Shown: positions 29,770 through 40,804 of the stretch, one piece after another
Position numbering within the stretch: the stretch's first letter is position 1
Layout of the letters: every line of letters begins with the position of its first letter
Assembly: GCA_020796225.1 (NCBI GenBank)
Contig: CM036774.1
Span: 25,280,192-25,344,191, forward strand
DNA: 64,000 nt
Source: Arion vulgaris
Lineage: Eukaryota; Mollusca; Gastropoda; Stylommatophora; Arionidae
Reading direction: 5' to 3'
The notes under the pieces: generated by a model
The model's database searches: none
What the model saw: the letters and a program-made list of their open reading frames with translations, nothing else
Told to the model about the DNA's origin: nothing
Position numbers and translations under genes: made by a program

Positions 29770-30240
29770 TATTCGTTATTGGTTACTAAACTGATGTCAT
29801 TGCACTCCGGGCAGACCCATAGGTGCTCCCCAAATAGATATCGAAGAGCATGCATTCTGATGGTTCCCGTGACTTGCTGATTAAACACACCTCTCACTCT
29901 GCTCCTCAGGCATCCAGTTCTACTTGTACAGTGGGTAACTCCAAACTGCTTGAATCGCTTGATCGATTCAACATCTATTTTAGTATCTTCATCCAACATG
30001 CAGTCGCGAAGAGACTGAAGAACATCCCTCTTACTATCTTGAACTCCCCAACAATCGATGCTGTTGATGCAAGCCTGTCTGCTCTCTCATTATCATAAAC
30101 ACCTGCATGCCCAGGACAGTATCTCTGCGTAAGCCTCTGAAAGTTAGAAACTTCTATAGACGACATCCACTCATACCAAAACCTGTCCTGGATCTTGTGA
30201 AGCATCGACTGAGAGTCAGATACAACAACAGCCCCAGTAA
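29770..30240 (-). mobile_element. RNase H-type LINE fragment (YCPGHAGV family), copy 1
   Basis: The minus strand encodes SDSQSMLHKIQDRFWYEWMS, QRYCPGHAGVYDNERADRLA and a broken C-terminal region. SDSQSML carries the second RNase H Asp, and the GHAGV-NERAD segment is the last conserved motif. Confidence 0.8.
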
Positions 30241-30249
30241 ATGAAAGAT

Positions 30250-30960
30250 ACAGAACTGAAACAACAATAAAATAGGTAAACTAGCAATAAACATTATTGG
30301 TTACTAAACTGATGTCATTTCACTCCGGGCAGACTCATAGGTGCTCAGTCTCCCCCAACAGGTATAGAAGAGTATGCACACTGATGGTTCCTGTGGCTCA
30401 TTGGCTAAACATGCTCCTCATTCTACCCCTCAAGCATCCAGTTCTACCAGTACAACAGGTAACTAAAAACTGCTTAAATCGGTGGATAGATTCAATATCT
30501 TCTTCAAACGCTCCATATCAACCACTCTTTGTGATTTATATGTGATCCAAACCTAAGAGCAATTGTACGTTGTGTCAGTTATACCAGTGCATCCGATTTC
30601 TGCTATGCTTTTTATTTACTACGATAGCTTTCCATGGCCCCTACCTCAGTCGCCTCTTATGACATGCCTTGTAGATCGCAGTGTTACTATTCTTTGCTCC
30701 CCTTGGACCCGGCAATACACGAGCAAATTCAACATCTATTTTAGTGTCTTCATCCAACATGCAGTTGCAAAGAGACCGATAAACATCCCCATTATCTATC
30801 TTCAATTCCTCAACAATCGATGCTGTTGATGCAAGCCTGTTCGCTCTCTCACTACCGTAAACAACCGGATGTCCAGGACAGTATATCCATGTACGCCTAT
30901 GGAGGTTAGAAACTTCTATAGACGACATCCACTCATACCACAATAAACATGAAATAATAA
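30250..30960 (-). mobile_element. RNase H-type LINE fragment, copy 2, split by SINE S1
   Basis: A second copy of the previous element, directly adjacent and in the same orientation. It shares GGTTACTAAACTGATGTCAT and CTTCATCCAACATGCAGT and encodes YCPGHPVVYGSERANRLAST. An S1 element interrupts it between 30496 and 30722. Confidence 0.8.
30496..30722 (-). mobile_element. SINE-like family S1 inserted in a LINE fragment
   Basis: Minus S1: CTTCAAACGCTCCATATCAAC, AGAGCAATTGTACGTTGTG, CCTCAGTCGCCTCTTATGAC and TGTTACTATTCTTTGCTCCC. The left flank is ATTCAATATCT and the right flank ATTCAACATCT, a near-perfect 11-bp duplication of the host LINE sequence. Confidence 0.8.
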
Positions 30961-31139
30961 TTAACTCTTTCACCCTTCTAAGCTGATGTACTGACTTGCA
31001 ACAGATTTTCAGATGACATAAAGCCAGTTTATGAATTAGTTCAGTTATATACTGCAATATAAATGTGTCAGTAGGTAAAACAAAATTACAGAGTGAAAGG
31101 ATTAAGGACTTTCTATACAGAAATATACTGTGAGAAAGA

Positions 31140-31440
31140 AAGATAAGTGGTTAAGCCATTGCCTTGCATTTCAAAGGTTGCGGGTTCGAATCCAGGCTGT
31201 ATCGTTCTATTTGCGGGTGGATTTTGTCCAGATATACTCACAGGATTTTTGCAGGAGCTAAGGAGTTCATGCTTTACGCAATACTCTCAGCAGGTACAGT
31301 GCTATTTCTGCAGAGGGGGGAAGATCCATATTGGATATTTTCACAGAGATCCGCAATCTCAATGTAGGTGAGATTGAATTCCTAGTCCTACTGGAGACGG
31401 ACGGTAAAATGGAGGTCCAATGTTCAAATTGAGCACGTAA
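31140..31440 (+). mobile_element. tRNA-derived SINE, family S4 (copy 2)
   Basis: GATAAGTGGTTAAGCCATTG (A-box region) and GCGGGTTCGAATCC, which is a perfect B-box consensus; then ATTTTTGCAGGAGCTAAGGA and ATGCTTTACGCAATACTCTC as in S4. The right part (GTAGGTGAGATTGAATTCCT) continues into an S10-type start. Confidence 0.85.
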
Positions 31441-31449
31441 AAGAGCCCT

Positions 31450-31520
31450 TATAATAATAATTCCTCTCGTACCATTATACGTTACATAGGGCCTGCAAGT
31501 AATTTCTCCATACCGCTCTA
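31450..31520 (-). mobile_element. 3'-end scrap of LINE L-A
   Basis: ATAATAATTCCTCTCGTACC and ACATAGGGCCTGCAAG match the 3' terminus of L-A at 52845-52900. Confidence 0.6.
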
Positions 31521-31544
31521 TCCTGGGAAAAGAGCCCTTAAAAA

Positions 31545-31820
31545 AAAAGGTAAAGGAACTCTTTCATACCTCGTGGTATATAGGGCAATACAGTGTTAGG
31601 CCTGTATTTTTCATTGACCGTCGCACACGATGGGTGATGTGGTCAGCATCACGCCGGCCGCCTTTACTTTCCCAGAGCATGTCTGGTACCCAGTTGAGGC
31701 TGGGTCGACCTGAGAGCCGTCGCGGTCTGGAAAAATTCCACGCACACTACGGGAGTTGAACCCAGACCACCAGCCTTGAGAAGCGAGTTCACTAACAACT
31801 ACGCTACCACGGCTCTCGGA
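31545..31820 (-). mobile_element. tRNA-derived SINE, family S6 (minus copy)
   Basis: Full-length: AAGGTAAAGGAACTCTTTC at its 3' end through TTTCCCAGAGCATGTCTGG and TTGAACCCAGACCACCAGCC to the head CAACTACGCTACCACGG. The terminal TACCACGG complements the A-box region. Both sides carry AAAAGAGCCCTT, suggesting a ~12-bp target duplication. Confidence 0.85.
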
Positions 31821-31829
31821 AAAGAGCCC

Positions 31830-32045
31830 TTGGCAGTTGAAAAATCTGTCCGGGAAAAATTCCTAAAAAAAAAAAAAAAATTCCTACAAAAATGTCTACA
31901 ATCTTCAGAATTACATCAGGGACCCTTGCCGATGCTACAGAGTTCATGCACTGCTGCTGAGTTCTTCATGTGCAAGAAAGAGATTGGAGTGTACACGGTT
32001 ATTCATCCAAGTCCTATGTTGATGGCCCAATTCATCAATCAATCA
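31830..32045 (+). mobile_element. SINE-like family S10 (plus copy)
   Basis: CCTTGGCAGTTGAAAAATC, a long poly-A run, ATTACATCAGGGACCCTTGC and TGCAAGAAAGAGATTGGAGT, ending ATCAATCAATC. The order matches the minus copies at 22655-22860 and 47130-47385. Confidence 0.65.
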
Positions 32046-32059
32046 AACAACTGATGTTC

Positions 32060-32258
32060 AAGTTAAGTTTGTTCAGTCTAGAGATCAGGATACAATAGAT
32101 GAGAATGTAGATTTGATACAGTTTTGTCTCGTTCAGTCTAGAGATCAGGATACAATAGATGAGAATGTAGATTTGATACAGTTTTGTCTCGTTCAGTCTA
32201 GAGATCAGGATACAATAGATGAGAATGTAGATTTGATACAGTTTTGTCTCGTTCAGAC
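32060..32258. repeat. 60-bp minisatellite, left part
   Basis: Units of GTTCAGTCTAGAGATCAGGA followed by TACAATAGATGAGAATGTAG and ATTTGATACAGTTTTGTCTC, three and a half copies, highly uniform. The array is cut by the hAT element at 32259 and continues at 35424. Confidence 0.95.
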
Positions 32259-35200
32259 CAGGGCCGGCGCCAGAGTATTTGGCACCCTAGGCGAACCTGT
32301 CGCACTGAGCCCCAGCGCCACGGCAACTAAGATTGAATTAATATTAACTTTCACAAAGGAATGCTATGGTGCCTTTTGTTTGAATTCGTATTTGCATTCA
32401 ATAGAAAGAAGAAGAATAGAATAGAACATGTATAATCTATATAATCTGTATATTCGTTTATACCGGTAATGTCATTTCAAAACTTTATTTTTCGCGCTTT
32501 TGCTTTAGCAAATGTAGAAACGAGTTCCATCAGTTCAATGTCTTTGGTAATGTCATGTTCAATTGACAGAGTAGCTAGTCCAACAAGTCTTTCTTGTAGC
32601 ATGGACGTTCAGTAAATATGTTTTTATCAGTTTGAGCTTAGAGAAGCTTCGCTCACCACTAGCCACAGAAACTGGAAGTGTCAAGAGAATTCGCAGAGCT
32701 ATAACAGTGTTGGGGACACTATCTGTTAGATTATTTTTCAATATAAAGTTTACTACATCATGTGGCGATGTACACCTTGCAACTCGTCTTGAAATGACTT
32801 TCAGCTCACTGCTTAGATCAACTGCATCAATATCTTTGGAGTCTCCATGTTGCAAAGCTTTTCAAGATTCAAGCAATGTTCCATAATTTCCTTACTAGTT
32901 TTATTCTGCAAACTGTGAACATCATAGAGGAAACCAAACACAGAACTAATTTTTGGCATCAGAGTGAATCTTTCATCAACCGATTGTATTGCCGTGTCAA
33001 GAACAGCGAATTAACAGTTTACTTTGAATTTGTCTTTTGGATCCGGAATAGGTTCGTCGTCATCTCCTTCGTATGCAAATTGCTTCTTCTTTCTTCTGAT
33101 ACGGGTTGGTTCGGGTTCGAAAAGTGCTATCTCTAAATTGACTGCAATTTCAGCTGCATCTACCAATGTTTTCTTAAACTCCGTGTCATTTCTGCGGTTT
33201 ACGAGAAACTTCTTTGTTTCATCCAAATGATTCATGGCGCCACGTATATCTAATTCTTTTGCCTGAAGTTGTTTACTAGTCATGTTGATCTCAAACAAAA
33301 CGTCATACCACACAACCAGAGAAACGACAAACTTAAAACTGGAAATGGCTTTTGCAGTAACCCGTGCATCTGTCCGTGATGTATTACCAGATGCTACTGT
33401 TAAATTTGTGTCAGCTGATAACGAAGAGGTTTCAAAGCATCAATTCGACTTTCCCATCTTGTTTCCTCAAGTGGTTTAACAGTGAGATTAGAAACATGTC
33501 GATTTAAAACTTCCCAACGACGAGTTGATGCAGAAAAGAATACATAAACACGTTGCACTAAATCAAAGAAAGCTGTTGCTTCTAAGCAACATTTTGCCGC
33601 ATCATTACCAGCCAAATTCAAGGTATCGCGACAGCAAGGAACAAACAATGCTCGGGGATTGACATCTAAAATTCTTCGCTGGACACCAGTTTGAAATCAC
33701 ATCCACAAAGCGAATGATCATGGTCATTTGTTCAACATGACCAGCATCTGGTGTGCAATCTAGAATTATTGAAAAGTACTTAGCTTCACGAGCAGATGCT
33801 AGAATTTTTTGTTTGATTGCATTGGATAAAAGCTGAATCAGTTCATTTTGTATGTCTTTGCCTAGATAATGTACATGTGTCTCATTGTCTTTAATCTTTC
33901 GAAGATGCTCATCCATAAGTGGGTCAAACAAAGCTAGAAATTCCACAAATTTCAGGAAGTTCCCGTTATCAGAAGTGTTCAGTTGCTCATGTGTTCCACA
34001 AAAAGCAAGATTTTGCATGCCAAGAACTCGAACTAAAGCAATCAGCCGTTTCAAGATTTGCTGCCAATACTGTTCTTCTTTTTTTATGAGACGCAAATGT
34101 TCAGCATCAATTGTTTTCCTGTGTTGCAGTCGCAGCTCAAGTTCCTTCCATGACTGAAAATTCGCTAGATGTTCACTGCTTTTCTCGTGTCCTGATAGAA
34201 TTGCGGACATGTTTTTCCAATCATGTGAACCTTTATCAGAAAGAGATGGCGCATCTATTGTGCTACTGGTAAACAGCTTGCAGCAGAAGCAATAAACAGA
34301 GTCATTACTTACAGAGTACTGCAGCCAATGTCTGCGAATGTTTTCTCCATCGACAAGCCTGCGGTTGTAATGAATTTTTGAGAATTTTCTTTGCATACTG
34401 TCTTTAGGAAAATCAAACTGCTCGACTTGTTCTGGTCCATGTTCTATCAAAATTTGTCGCATATGATCATCAAATTTGGTCCAAGTAGCAGGATCGCCAT
34501 AGTTAACATATAAAGCAGTGAAATTATCGATTTTATGCACTGCAGATTTTGATTCTTGGTGCGTGCATTTCATTTTGTGGTTCAAACTCTTCTGATACTG
34601 TCATTTCATTGGATTCCTCCGCTTCCTTGTCTGCTTCAGCTTGATTGTTTAACTCCTCTGGACTACCTTCGTCTCTGTGCGGTGTACATAGATACTTTAA
34701 CGAGTCTCCTTGTTTTGTTACGTCTTTTTCATTTTCAGCCCATCGTTTACGATACTGTGCACCAGACAATCGTTTTCTCTCTGCCATGGGGATTGAAATA
34801 ACGCGAAACTGTCAAATAAAATTTTATTATGATTTAGCTACTATTTTTCTATATTTTTAATTCATTTTTGTAAAATAAATAAAATATAAATAAAATAATT
34901 ACAATTTACATATACAAATTTAAATACTTAAATCAAATGATTTTAAATATAACGTTGTACAAAAGTAAAACTAAATATCTTACCTAAAGTATTTAAGTAG
35001 CCAGTCGACGACAATCGAATTTCAAATATTTAATTTATTTTCAATTTTCAATATTTATATTATATTTACACGCCAGATTTTGATTTCGAAATGACGTCAC
35101 CGGATGTGGCATTATTTCCTATAACGTAAGTAAGTAAACTAGTGATCAAATTTATACTATGCAATTCCTTTCATCTAGCGGGAAAAAAATAAAATGTAAT

Positions 35201-35423
35201 ATATTGCAATAAAACTTTAAATATTAATATAAATTAACTAAAAATTAAAAACTAAAAATTCCATGTTTAAAGGTCGGCGTCACTCCACTAAAAACAAAAA
35301 TATTCAATCCATTTATTACTAAAAGGTGACAATTTTTTAATATTTCTATTTTACGTTGCTTTTAGTGCCCCAGAAATTTGCCGCCTAGGCGCCCTAGTTC
35401 GCCTAGTGGTTAAGCCGGGCCTG
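32259..35423 (-). mobile_element. hAT DNA transposon, 3165 bp, ZMYM1-like transposase
   Basis: Left end CAGGGCCGGCGCC; the right end read inward is CAGGCCCGGCTTAACC, imperfect terminal inverted repeats. The element is flanked on both sides by GTTCAGAC (32251-32258 and 35424-35431), an 8-bp duplication diagnostic for hAT. The ends also share a subterminal CCTAGGCG motif in inverted orientation. The host site is the start of a unit in the 60-bp minisatellite. The transposase is on the minus strand. Confidence 0.95.
32559..34787 (-). pseudogene. hAT transposase (TTF/ZMYM1-like), broken in several frames
   Basis: Reading from the right: MAERKRLSGAQYRKRW start with an acidic N-terminal region; frame change near 34560; a TTF-type zinc-finger region with RRHWLQYSVSNDSVYCFCCK and SHDWKNMSAILSGHEKSS (the C-x2-C and H pairs); a DUF4371-like core with YFSIILDCTPDAGHVEQMTM (catalytic Asp in LDCTPD); then further breaks near 33640, 33400 and 33000; RPLEETRW-type motif present as KPLEETRWESRID; and the C-terminal dimerisation region LLTLPVSVASGERSFSKLKL. 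At least four breaks mean it is inactive. It is transcribed in the same direction as the ankyrin gene. Confidence 0.9.
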
Positions 35424-35965
35424 GTTCAGACTAGAGATCAAGATCCAATACATGAGAATGTAGATTTGATACAGTTTTGTCTCGTTCAGTCTAGAGATCA
35501 GGATACAATAGATGAGAATGTAGGAGAGCATAGTTCACATAATATATCAAGCAGATGTGATACAGTTTTGTCTCGTTCAGTCTAGAGATCAAGATCCAAT
35601 ACATGAGAATGTAGATTTGATACAGTTTTGTCTCTGTCAGTCTAGAGATCAAGATCCAATACATGAGAATGTAGATTTGATACAGTTTTGTCTCGTTCAG
35701 TCTAGAGATCAGGATTCAATAGATGAGAATGTAGATTTGATACAGTTTTGTCTTGTTCAGTCTAGAGATCAAGATTCAATAGATGAGAATGTAGATTTGA
35801 TACAGTTTTGTCTTGTTCAGTCTAGAGATCAAGATCCAATACATGAGAATGTAGATTTGATAGTTTTGTCTTGTTCAGTCTAGAGATCAAGATCCAATAC
35901 ATGAGAATGTAGGAGGGCATAGTCCACATAATATATCAAGTAGATTTGATACAGTTTTGTCTTGT
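35424..35965. repeat. 60-bp minisatellite, right part
   Basis: Continuation of the array after the hAT element, about eight units. Here units carry CAAGATCCAATACATGAG more often than CAGGATACAATAGATGAG. Two units have an insertion of GGAGAGCATAGTTCACATAA-type sequence. The subtype difference from the left part suggests the array homogenised in local blocks. Confidence 0.93.
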
Positions 35966-36014
35966 GAACAATAAATAGAAATATTGAGTAAGTCGCCTCT
36001 TACATGTTGACTGA

Positions 36015-36240
36015 TAAACATTCTATACAGAAAATTAGATACTTTGGTCACATTAAGCGTCACGATGACCTGGAAAGAACAATATTAGAGGGCAGGGTCC
36101 CAGGACGCAGAGCAAGAAGAAGATGGCTACAAGATATTAAAGAAACCATGAACATGACCATCAACGAAGTGTGTGAACTGGCAAGAGACAGTGAATTTCA
36201 GATGTGCTGTAAAGAGAGCAACGTCCTATAAAGGATACGC
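36015..36240 (+). mobile_element. LINE C-terminal fragment
   Basis: Encodes IQKIRYFGHIKRHDDLERTI, LEGRVPGRRARRRWLQDIKE and TMNMTINEVCELARD. Same family as the minus copy at 19100-19735. Confidence 0.8.
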
Positions 36241-36264
36241 ACCTTGATGATGGTCAGGGTTATT

Positions 36265-36575
36265 ACTGTCGTTACTGCCTGTAATACCGCTTTTTAGGGC
36301 ATTATAGGACAAGGGAGACATGTCCCTGAGAAATTTAATGGCTAGTGCAGTCGCTGTGAAACTGTTTGTGTTATGATTTTTCTTTATGCCCCTAAAAGAA
36401 AAAAACTCCTTGGTCCTTACAGTGGATTTACCTCTGAAGTCGGAGAAGGTTCACCTGTATGGTAAGGAAACCAATAAAATGGTATGCAGGTTTTCATGCA
36501 AAAATCAGCCAGAAGCGCCACACCAGGTGCCATGGCTACACCTGGATTCATAGCGGGCGAATGCAGAAGAAGAAG
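36265..36575 (-). mobile_element. SINE S8 (minus) next to S11-like repeat
   Basis: 36265-36420 is the reverse of the S8 body (ACCGCTTTTTAGGGCATTAT, GGCTAGTGCAGTCGCTGTG, AAAAGAAAAAAACTCCTTGG). 36430-36575 (CTCTGAAGTCGGAGAAGGTTC, GCGCCACACCAGGTGCCATG, ending GAAGAAGAAGAC) recurs at about 54795-54910 and in part at 37375-37445. Confidence 0.6.
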
Positions 36576-36894
36576 ACAGTTGATTGACCCCAGGTCTCCC
36601 TAATGGGAGCTGTGCTCAGGGTTCAAATGGTTATGTCAAGCAGTTATATCTAAGGATAAGAGTTGTGTTGTATAAAACAGGTTATACCTATATTGATAAA
36701 TCCACTTGAAGTACACATAAAAACAATCTTTTGAAGTGGAATATGCTCAGCCATTAAGGCTAGAAAATGTCTGTCTTTGCGCTGAAAAGATTCAAATTAT
36801 TTTTGAAAGATATCAAATTAGGAATGTATGTGGTAGTATAACTGTGTTTAATACTAGTAATTCTTCATCTTTTTTGTTGCCCACTATGTAGTCA

Positions 36895-37310
36895 GATTAT
36901 GAACGTCAGATGGTATGACAAGATAACCAACTCTGAAGTACTGCAACGTGCAAACCTGCCTTCCATCATGGGATGGTTGGGGCATGTGAGAAGAATGGAA
37001 ATTTTTGTCGCATACCAAAACAAATGTTGTTCTGTGAACTTTCGAAGAGGAAGAGGCACCAGGGCAGACCACTGCTCAGATATAAAGATGTCTGCAAAGC
37101 CTCAATGAAAAACTTTTCTATAGGTCTCAGCACATGGGAAAAACTAGCTGATGACAGAGTTGTGTGGAAAGCCAAATTGCAAAAGGGCGCAGAGTCTTTT
37201 GAGAAGACACTTATGTATGAGCTGAACGATAAGAGAGAAAAGCGAAAACTCAGAATTTGTCACAGTAAAACACTTGCCAATTGACTGTCTGTAAAGATGA
37301 AAAAAGGCCA
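36895..37310 (+). mobile_element. CR1/L2-like LINE C-terminal fragment
   Basis: Encodes MNVRWYDKITNSEVLQRANL, then SIMGWLGHVRRME, and after a frame change KRHQGRPLLRYKDVCKASMK, NFSIGLSTWEKLADDRVVWK. This is the standard ...GHVxRM...GRPxLRYKDVCK...W end of CR1/L2-type LINEs. Confidence 0.85.
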
Positions 37311-37374
37311 TATGTATGTAGTCAGGGTGTTAGATATTGAGATTCTGACTGGTTTTTGTATGTAAGCTTGCTTT

Positions 37375-37620
37375 CCTTATTATCAGTGTCCCCGTCATAC
37401 AGGCTTGCGTTCTCCGACTTCAGATGTATACCATTTGTGGCCTTTTACATATATGGCCTTTTCGTCTTTACAGACGGTCAATTGGCAAGTATTTTACTAT
37501 GACAACTTCTAAGTTTTCACTTTTCTCTCTTGTCTTTCAGCTCATACATAAGTCTTTTCTCAAAAGATTCTGAACCCTTGCGCAATATCCCTAGCCTGGA
37601 CAGCTGATATGGAGAATGTA
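37375..37620 (-). mobile_element. S11 scrap and inverted 3' end of the same CR1/L2-like LINE
   Basis: 37455-37590 (GACGGTCAATTGGCAAGTAT, CTTTCAGCTCATACATAAGT, CTTTTCTCAAAAGATTCTG) is the reverse complement of 37185-37310. The two LINE 3' ends therefore face each other with about 140 bp between them. Confidence 0.75.
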
Positions 37621-37769
37621 TCTTGCCCATTTTGCACAAAAACCCCTCTCTACCCTACTGTTTCATCCAAAGGAATGACAAAGTCTATACGTTTGGAATT
37701 AAGCAGGGTTTGCAGGAGATGCCAGAAGATGGCAAGGAATACACACTTAGCCATCAACTGCCTTATATA

Positions 37770-38290
37770 CTACTACTACTAGTAAATATATATATATATC
37801 TCGTGCCGTTATATGTTATGTAGGGTATGCAATTAATTTATCCCTACCGCTCTGCGCTTCGCAACTCAATCAATATCACCTATGGAATTGAATTCAATAT
37901 TTCTCGCCCATCTCAGTAATATTCGTTTCATGGTTTCCCATAGGGTGTCCTTTCTTTCTTGAACCCTTTGCCTCCCATTTCACTGCCTGCTTTGTTATTC
38001 TTTGAACCTTTCTTTTTAGAGTATATCCAACATCTGCATCTTCTCTTTTTTAATAACATTTGTTACAAGTAATTGACCAGACATTTCTCTTATCTCTTTC
38101 CTTATCCTGAATTTCTCCCAATTTAAGTTCATTATCTTTCACACACATCTATTTTCAAATGCATTAAACTTTCTTGCTATATCTTACTAAATCTCTCGCT
38201 GGCATATGTTAGGATTGATACAACATTTGAATTGAAAATTCATAATCTAGTTTTTAAACTATATAATTTGTAGTTCCATATTTTATTTAT
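37770..38290 (-). mobile_element. LINE L-A C-terminal fragment (minus)
   Basis: ATCTCGTGCCGTTATATG, AATTTATCCCTACCGCTCTG, TTGAACCCTTTGCCTCCC and CTCGCTGGCATATGTTAGG follow the order of L-A in 52845-53360 and 6285-6540. Coding frame decayed. Here the 31-bp segment that is triplicated at 5515-5610 is single. Confidence 0.75.
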
Positions 38291-38299
38291 ACTTTTAAA

Positions 38300-38560
38300 A
38301 GCAGAGACTCAAATGGTTTGGACACCTAGTGAGAATGAACCCGAATACACCAGTTGCAAGAGCATACAACCTGAAAATGGAATCATCAAGGGCAGACCAA
38401 GAATAGATGGATTGATGGAGTTACAGACTTCTTAAAACTCCACAATACCACAGCATATCAAGTGACCAAGTGTGCACTATCTCGGAAACCGATCATCAGT
38501 TAAACCTGCTACGTCTAACGGTAATAAAAGCAGAGAAGGACAAAAGAAAGAAAAGCTGAA
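38300..38560 (+). mobile_element. LINE C-terminal fragment (LKWFGHLVRM family)
   Basis: Encodes QRLKWFGHLVRMNPNTPVAR, AYNLKMES and after a break RPR-DGLMELQT-type sequence, similar to the QRMKWFGHLIRMHPNS of LINE-B. Confidence 0.65.
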
Positions 38561-38714
38561 ATTGCTTTGACAATTCGTAGCATAATTTCATTTTTAACAT
38601 CTCCCATGAAGGTCCCGAGGAGATGTAAAGATTTTTTGTGCGCCTTGTTTAACACACTTTGTAAGTTGGTATTCACAAAAGAAATATATGCATGCTCTCA
38701 GTATTCTAATACTG

Positions 38715-38860
38715 ACATAAGCCTGTCTGCCCAGCGTGTTCGTAGCACACTGGGTGACAAGCCCCCTCTGAGTGCGGTTCAATTCCGTGGGCTGGCAGAA
38801 AAGCCCCAGGTTCTCCATATTATTGGTGTTCGGGCACCGATAAAACATACTGCCATAAAA
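38715..38860 (+). mobile_element. tRNA-derived SINE, family S5 (truncated)
   Basis: CTGCCCAGCGTGTTCGTAG, then GGTGACAAGCCCCCTCTGAG and TGCGGTTCAATTCCGTGG (B box), GCAGAAAAGCCCCAGG and GTGTTCGGGCACCGATAA. Confidence 0.75.
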
Positions 38861-38869
38861 AGCGGTATT

Positions 38870-40040
38870 ACACAGGTAGTAAAGACACTGCAGACAATAT
38901 AGCCCAGTGGTCGTTGAGGCAGAAGTTCAACGTTAACTCTGAAACTCGTCTGAGGACGATATAATCATTTACACAGATGGGTCAGTAGTTCGACATGTGC
39001 TAGCTTGGTTGTAGTGCGTAGATGCGCGTTTTTTATTCCCGTGCCGCTTAGGCATGCATCTTCCGACTTCGACGGTTGAGGTTTCATTTCTGGGATCCTC
39101 CTACCATAGGCAGATTACCTTTCTCGGCTTAAGGCTCTGCCTACCCGGACCGCCGTATTTAACACATAGCGAATGCGGCGTGTCGTAGCGATCGCAATTC
39201 TGATCGGTCACCATCGTACTTCGAGTCAGCTAACTACACCACAAAACATATCCATGAATAACACAATATATCCTGCGTCCAAATGAATGAAAAGTAGTAA
39301 TCCAGGCCACGGAAGCAAGATGAAGTGATCAAAATTTATTGCTGACGCTAACCGATACGTTCGCTCAGCGCCATTTTCGTTCGACATGTGCTGAGCTTGT
39401 GGGCTTTCAGTGCTCAAGTTAGAGGCGATGTTGTACAGGAAGACATTCGTGATTTTGCTGAATAACAGTCTCACTGTGGAAATCATGGCAGTAACTAAAG
39501 TGATGGTCTGGCTAGAATCACAGACTTTTATCCATGCATGTTTTCTCAGTGACTCAATGAGTATGCTCAGGACGATTGAAACAGGCTGGGATCTGAGACA
39601 ATGGTTGGAGATGCAAAAAAGATCTGGGCTGACAAAATCAGTTTTATTTTTGTGCCAAGGCATGCAGTTTAAAGGGAAAATGAACATGCCAATAGGCTTG
39701 CAGGCATGGCAGCTGTAAAAAGCGGGTGAGCAATGAACCAGGCTGATATTCTGAATTATTTAAGGATTAGAGGACTTGTAAATGATTCAAGTAATAGTAG
39801 TGAATCTACAACCCTAACCAGACTACAAGAATATCAAGCTAAATGTGGTGTAGCTAGACAAGAGTACTATAACTATAATGGTAGTCGAAGAAGAATAGTA
39901 AGCCAACAAAGAACTGGTGTTGTTAGTCGCTGCCACATGCTGAGAAACATGCTGGGGAGAAGATCCGAGACCACTTAAGACTAACTAATTAGTTCCATGG
40001 TCCAGATCAGTGATGATGATCTGACGAATAAACTAAAGTA
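38870..40040 (+). mobile_element. RNase H-type LINE fragment, interrupted by a 377-bp insert
   Basis: Begins in the RNase H domain (IIIYTDGSV-type: ATTTACACAGATGGGTCAG), continues after the insert with SDSMSMLRTIETGWDLRQWL, FVPRHA-like sequence, MNQADILNYLRIRGLVNDSS, LTRLQEYQAKCGVARQEYY and RRIVSQQRTGVVSRC, ending near TGATGATGATCTGACG. Several frameshifts. Sister copies: 42225-42750 (plus) and 44060-44470 (minus). Confidence 0.8.
39002..39378. mobile_element. 377-bp insert with 14-bp target duplication
   Basis: Flanked by GTTCGACATGTGCT at 38988-39001 and 39379-39392. The insert has GGTTGTAGTGCGTAGATGCG, CTCCTACCATAGGCAGATT and GCGAATGCGGCGTGTCGTAG and does not match any other family in the window. 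The long duplication points to target-primed reverse transcription. No pol III boxes or ORF are evident. Confidence 0.7.
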
Positions 40041-40792
40041 GTATTGTAGGGCCTACTCACATTTTACTTACCACTCACACTTACTCATTGACATTTAGTA
40101 AGTAGGACTTACTCATTTACTATTTAAAATCACGGACCGCTTCATTATTATTATTATTTGATTATTAACTTAACTTGAACTAAACATGCTTATACTATGT
40201 TATACATTATTAATTTATAATTAACAGAACCATTAGCTCATTAGCAATATATATCAATAGCCGATAGCACCTAGCCTTAAGTTAAGCCACTTGATTAGAC
40301 TTAATAAATAATAAGTGCTAGCTGGACAAATGAGTTTTAGTTCTTTTAGTCTTACCTTCTAAAAATTGCCATCAATCGGTTATATCATTACATTTTTAAT
40401 ATCTTGGTAATGCTACATTGCTCACTCTACTGCAGCAAGAAAGAGGGAACTGATGATTATGTCATAACCATAATAAAATGCATAATGTATCGTTTTATTT
40501 CTCTTGTTATTTTCGTCTGCAAGATTAGCTCAAATGTTGATAACGAATAAAAAATGACTGCTAGTGGTGTGCGAATAGCAACTAATCGCTGCTCAAATAC
40601 CTGTTATTGTCTGGATCCGAAAATACCGAATAGCCTAAATATTTAAGACATTGAATTCGTTACTTTATCACTACTTTGTCACCAGCTTGAGCCGTCCCCA
40701 AATTACAAGTTGGCTGCAATAGATTTGCAATCAAATTCTGCTCCTTACCCTGATGACAACATTCTCTTGATGCTCCATTCCCAATTATATGT
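40041..40792. other. AT-rich unique-looking sequence
   Basis: No coding segment with splice sites and no tandem array. GCTAGTGGTGTGCGAATAGC near 40560 resembles the start of a hAT-type MITE, but no matching right end was found. Confidence 0.4.
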
Positions 40793-40804
40793 GTGTTATA
40801 CAGT

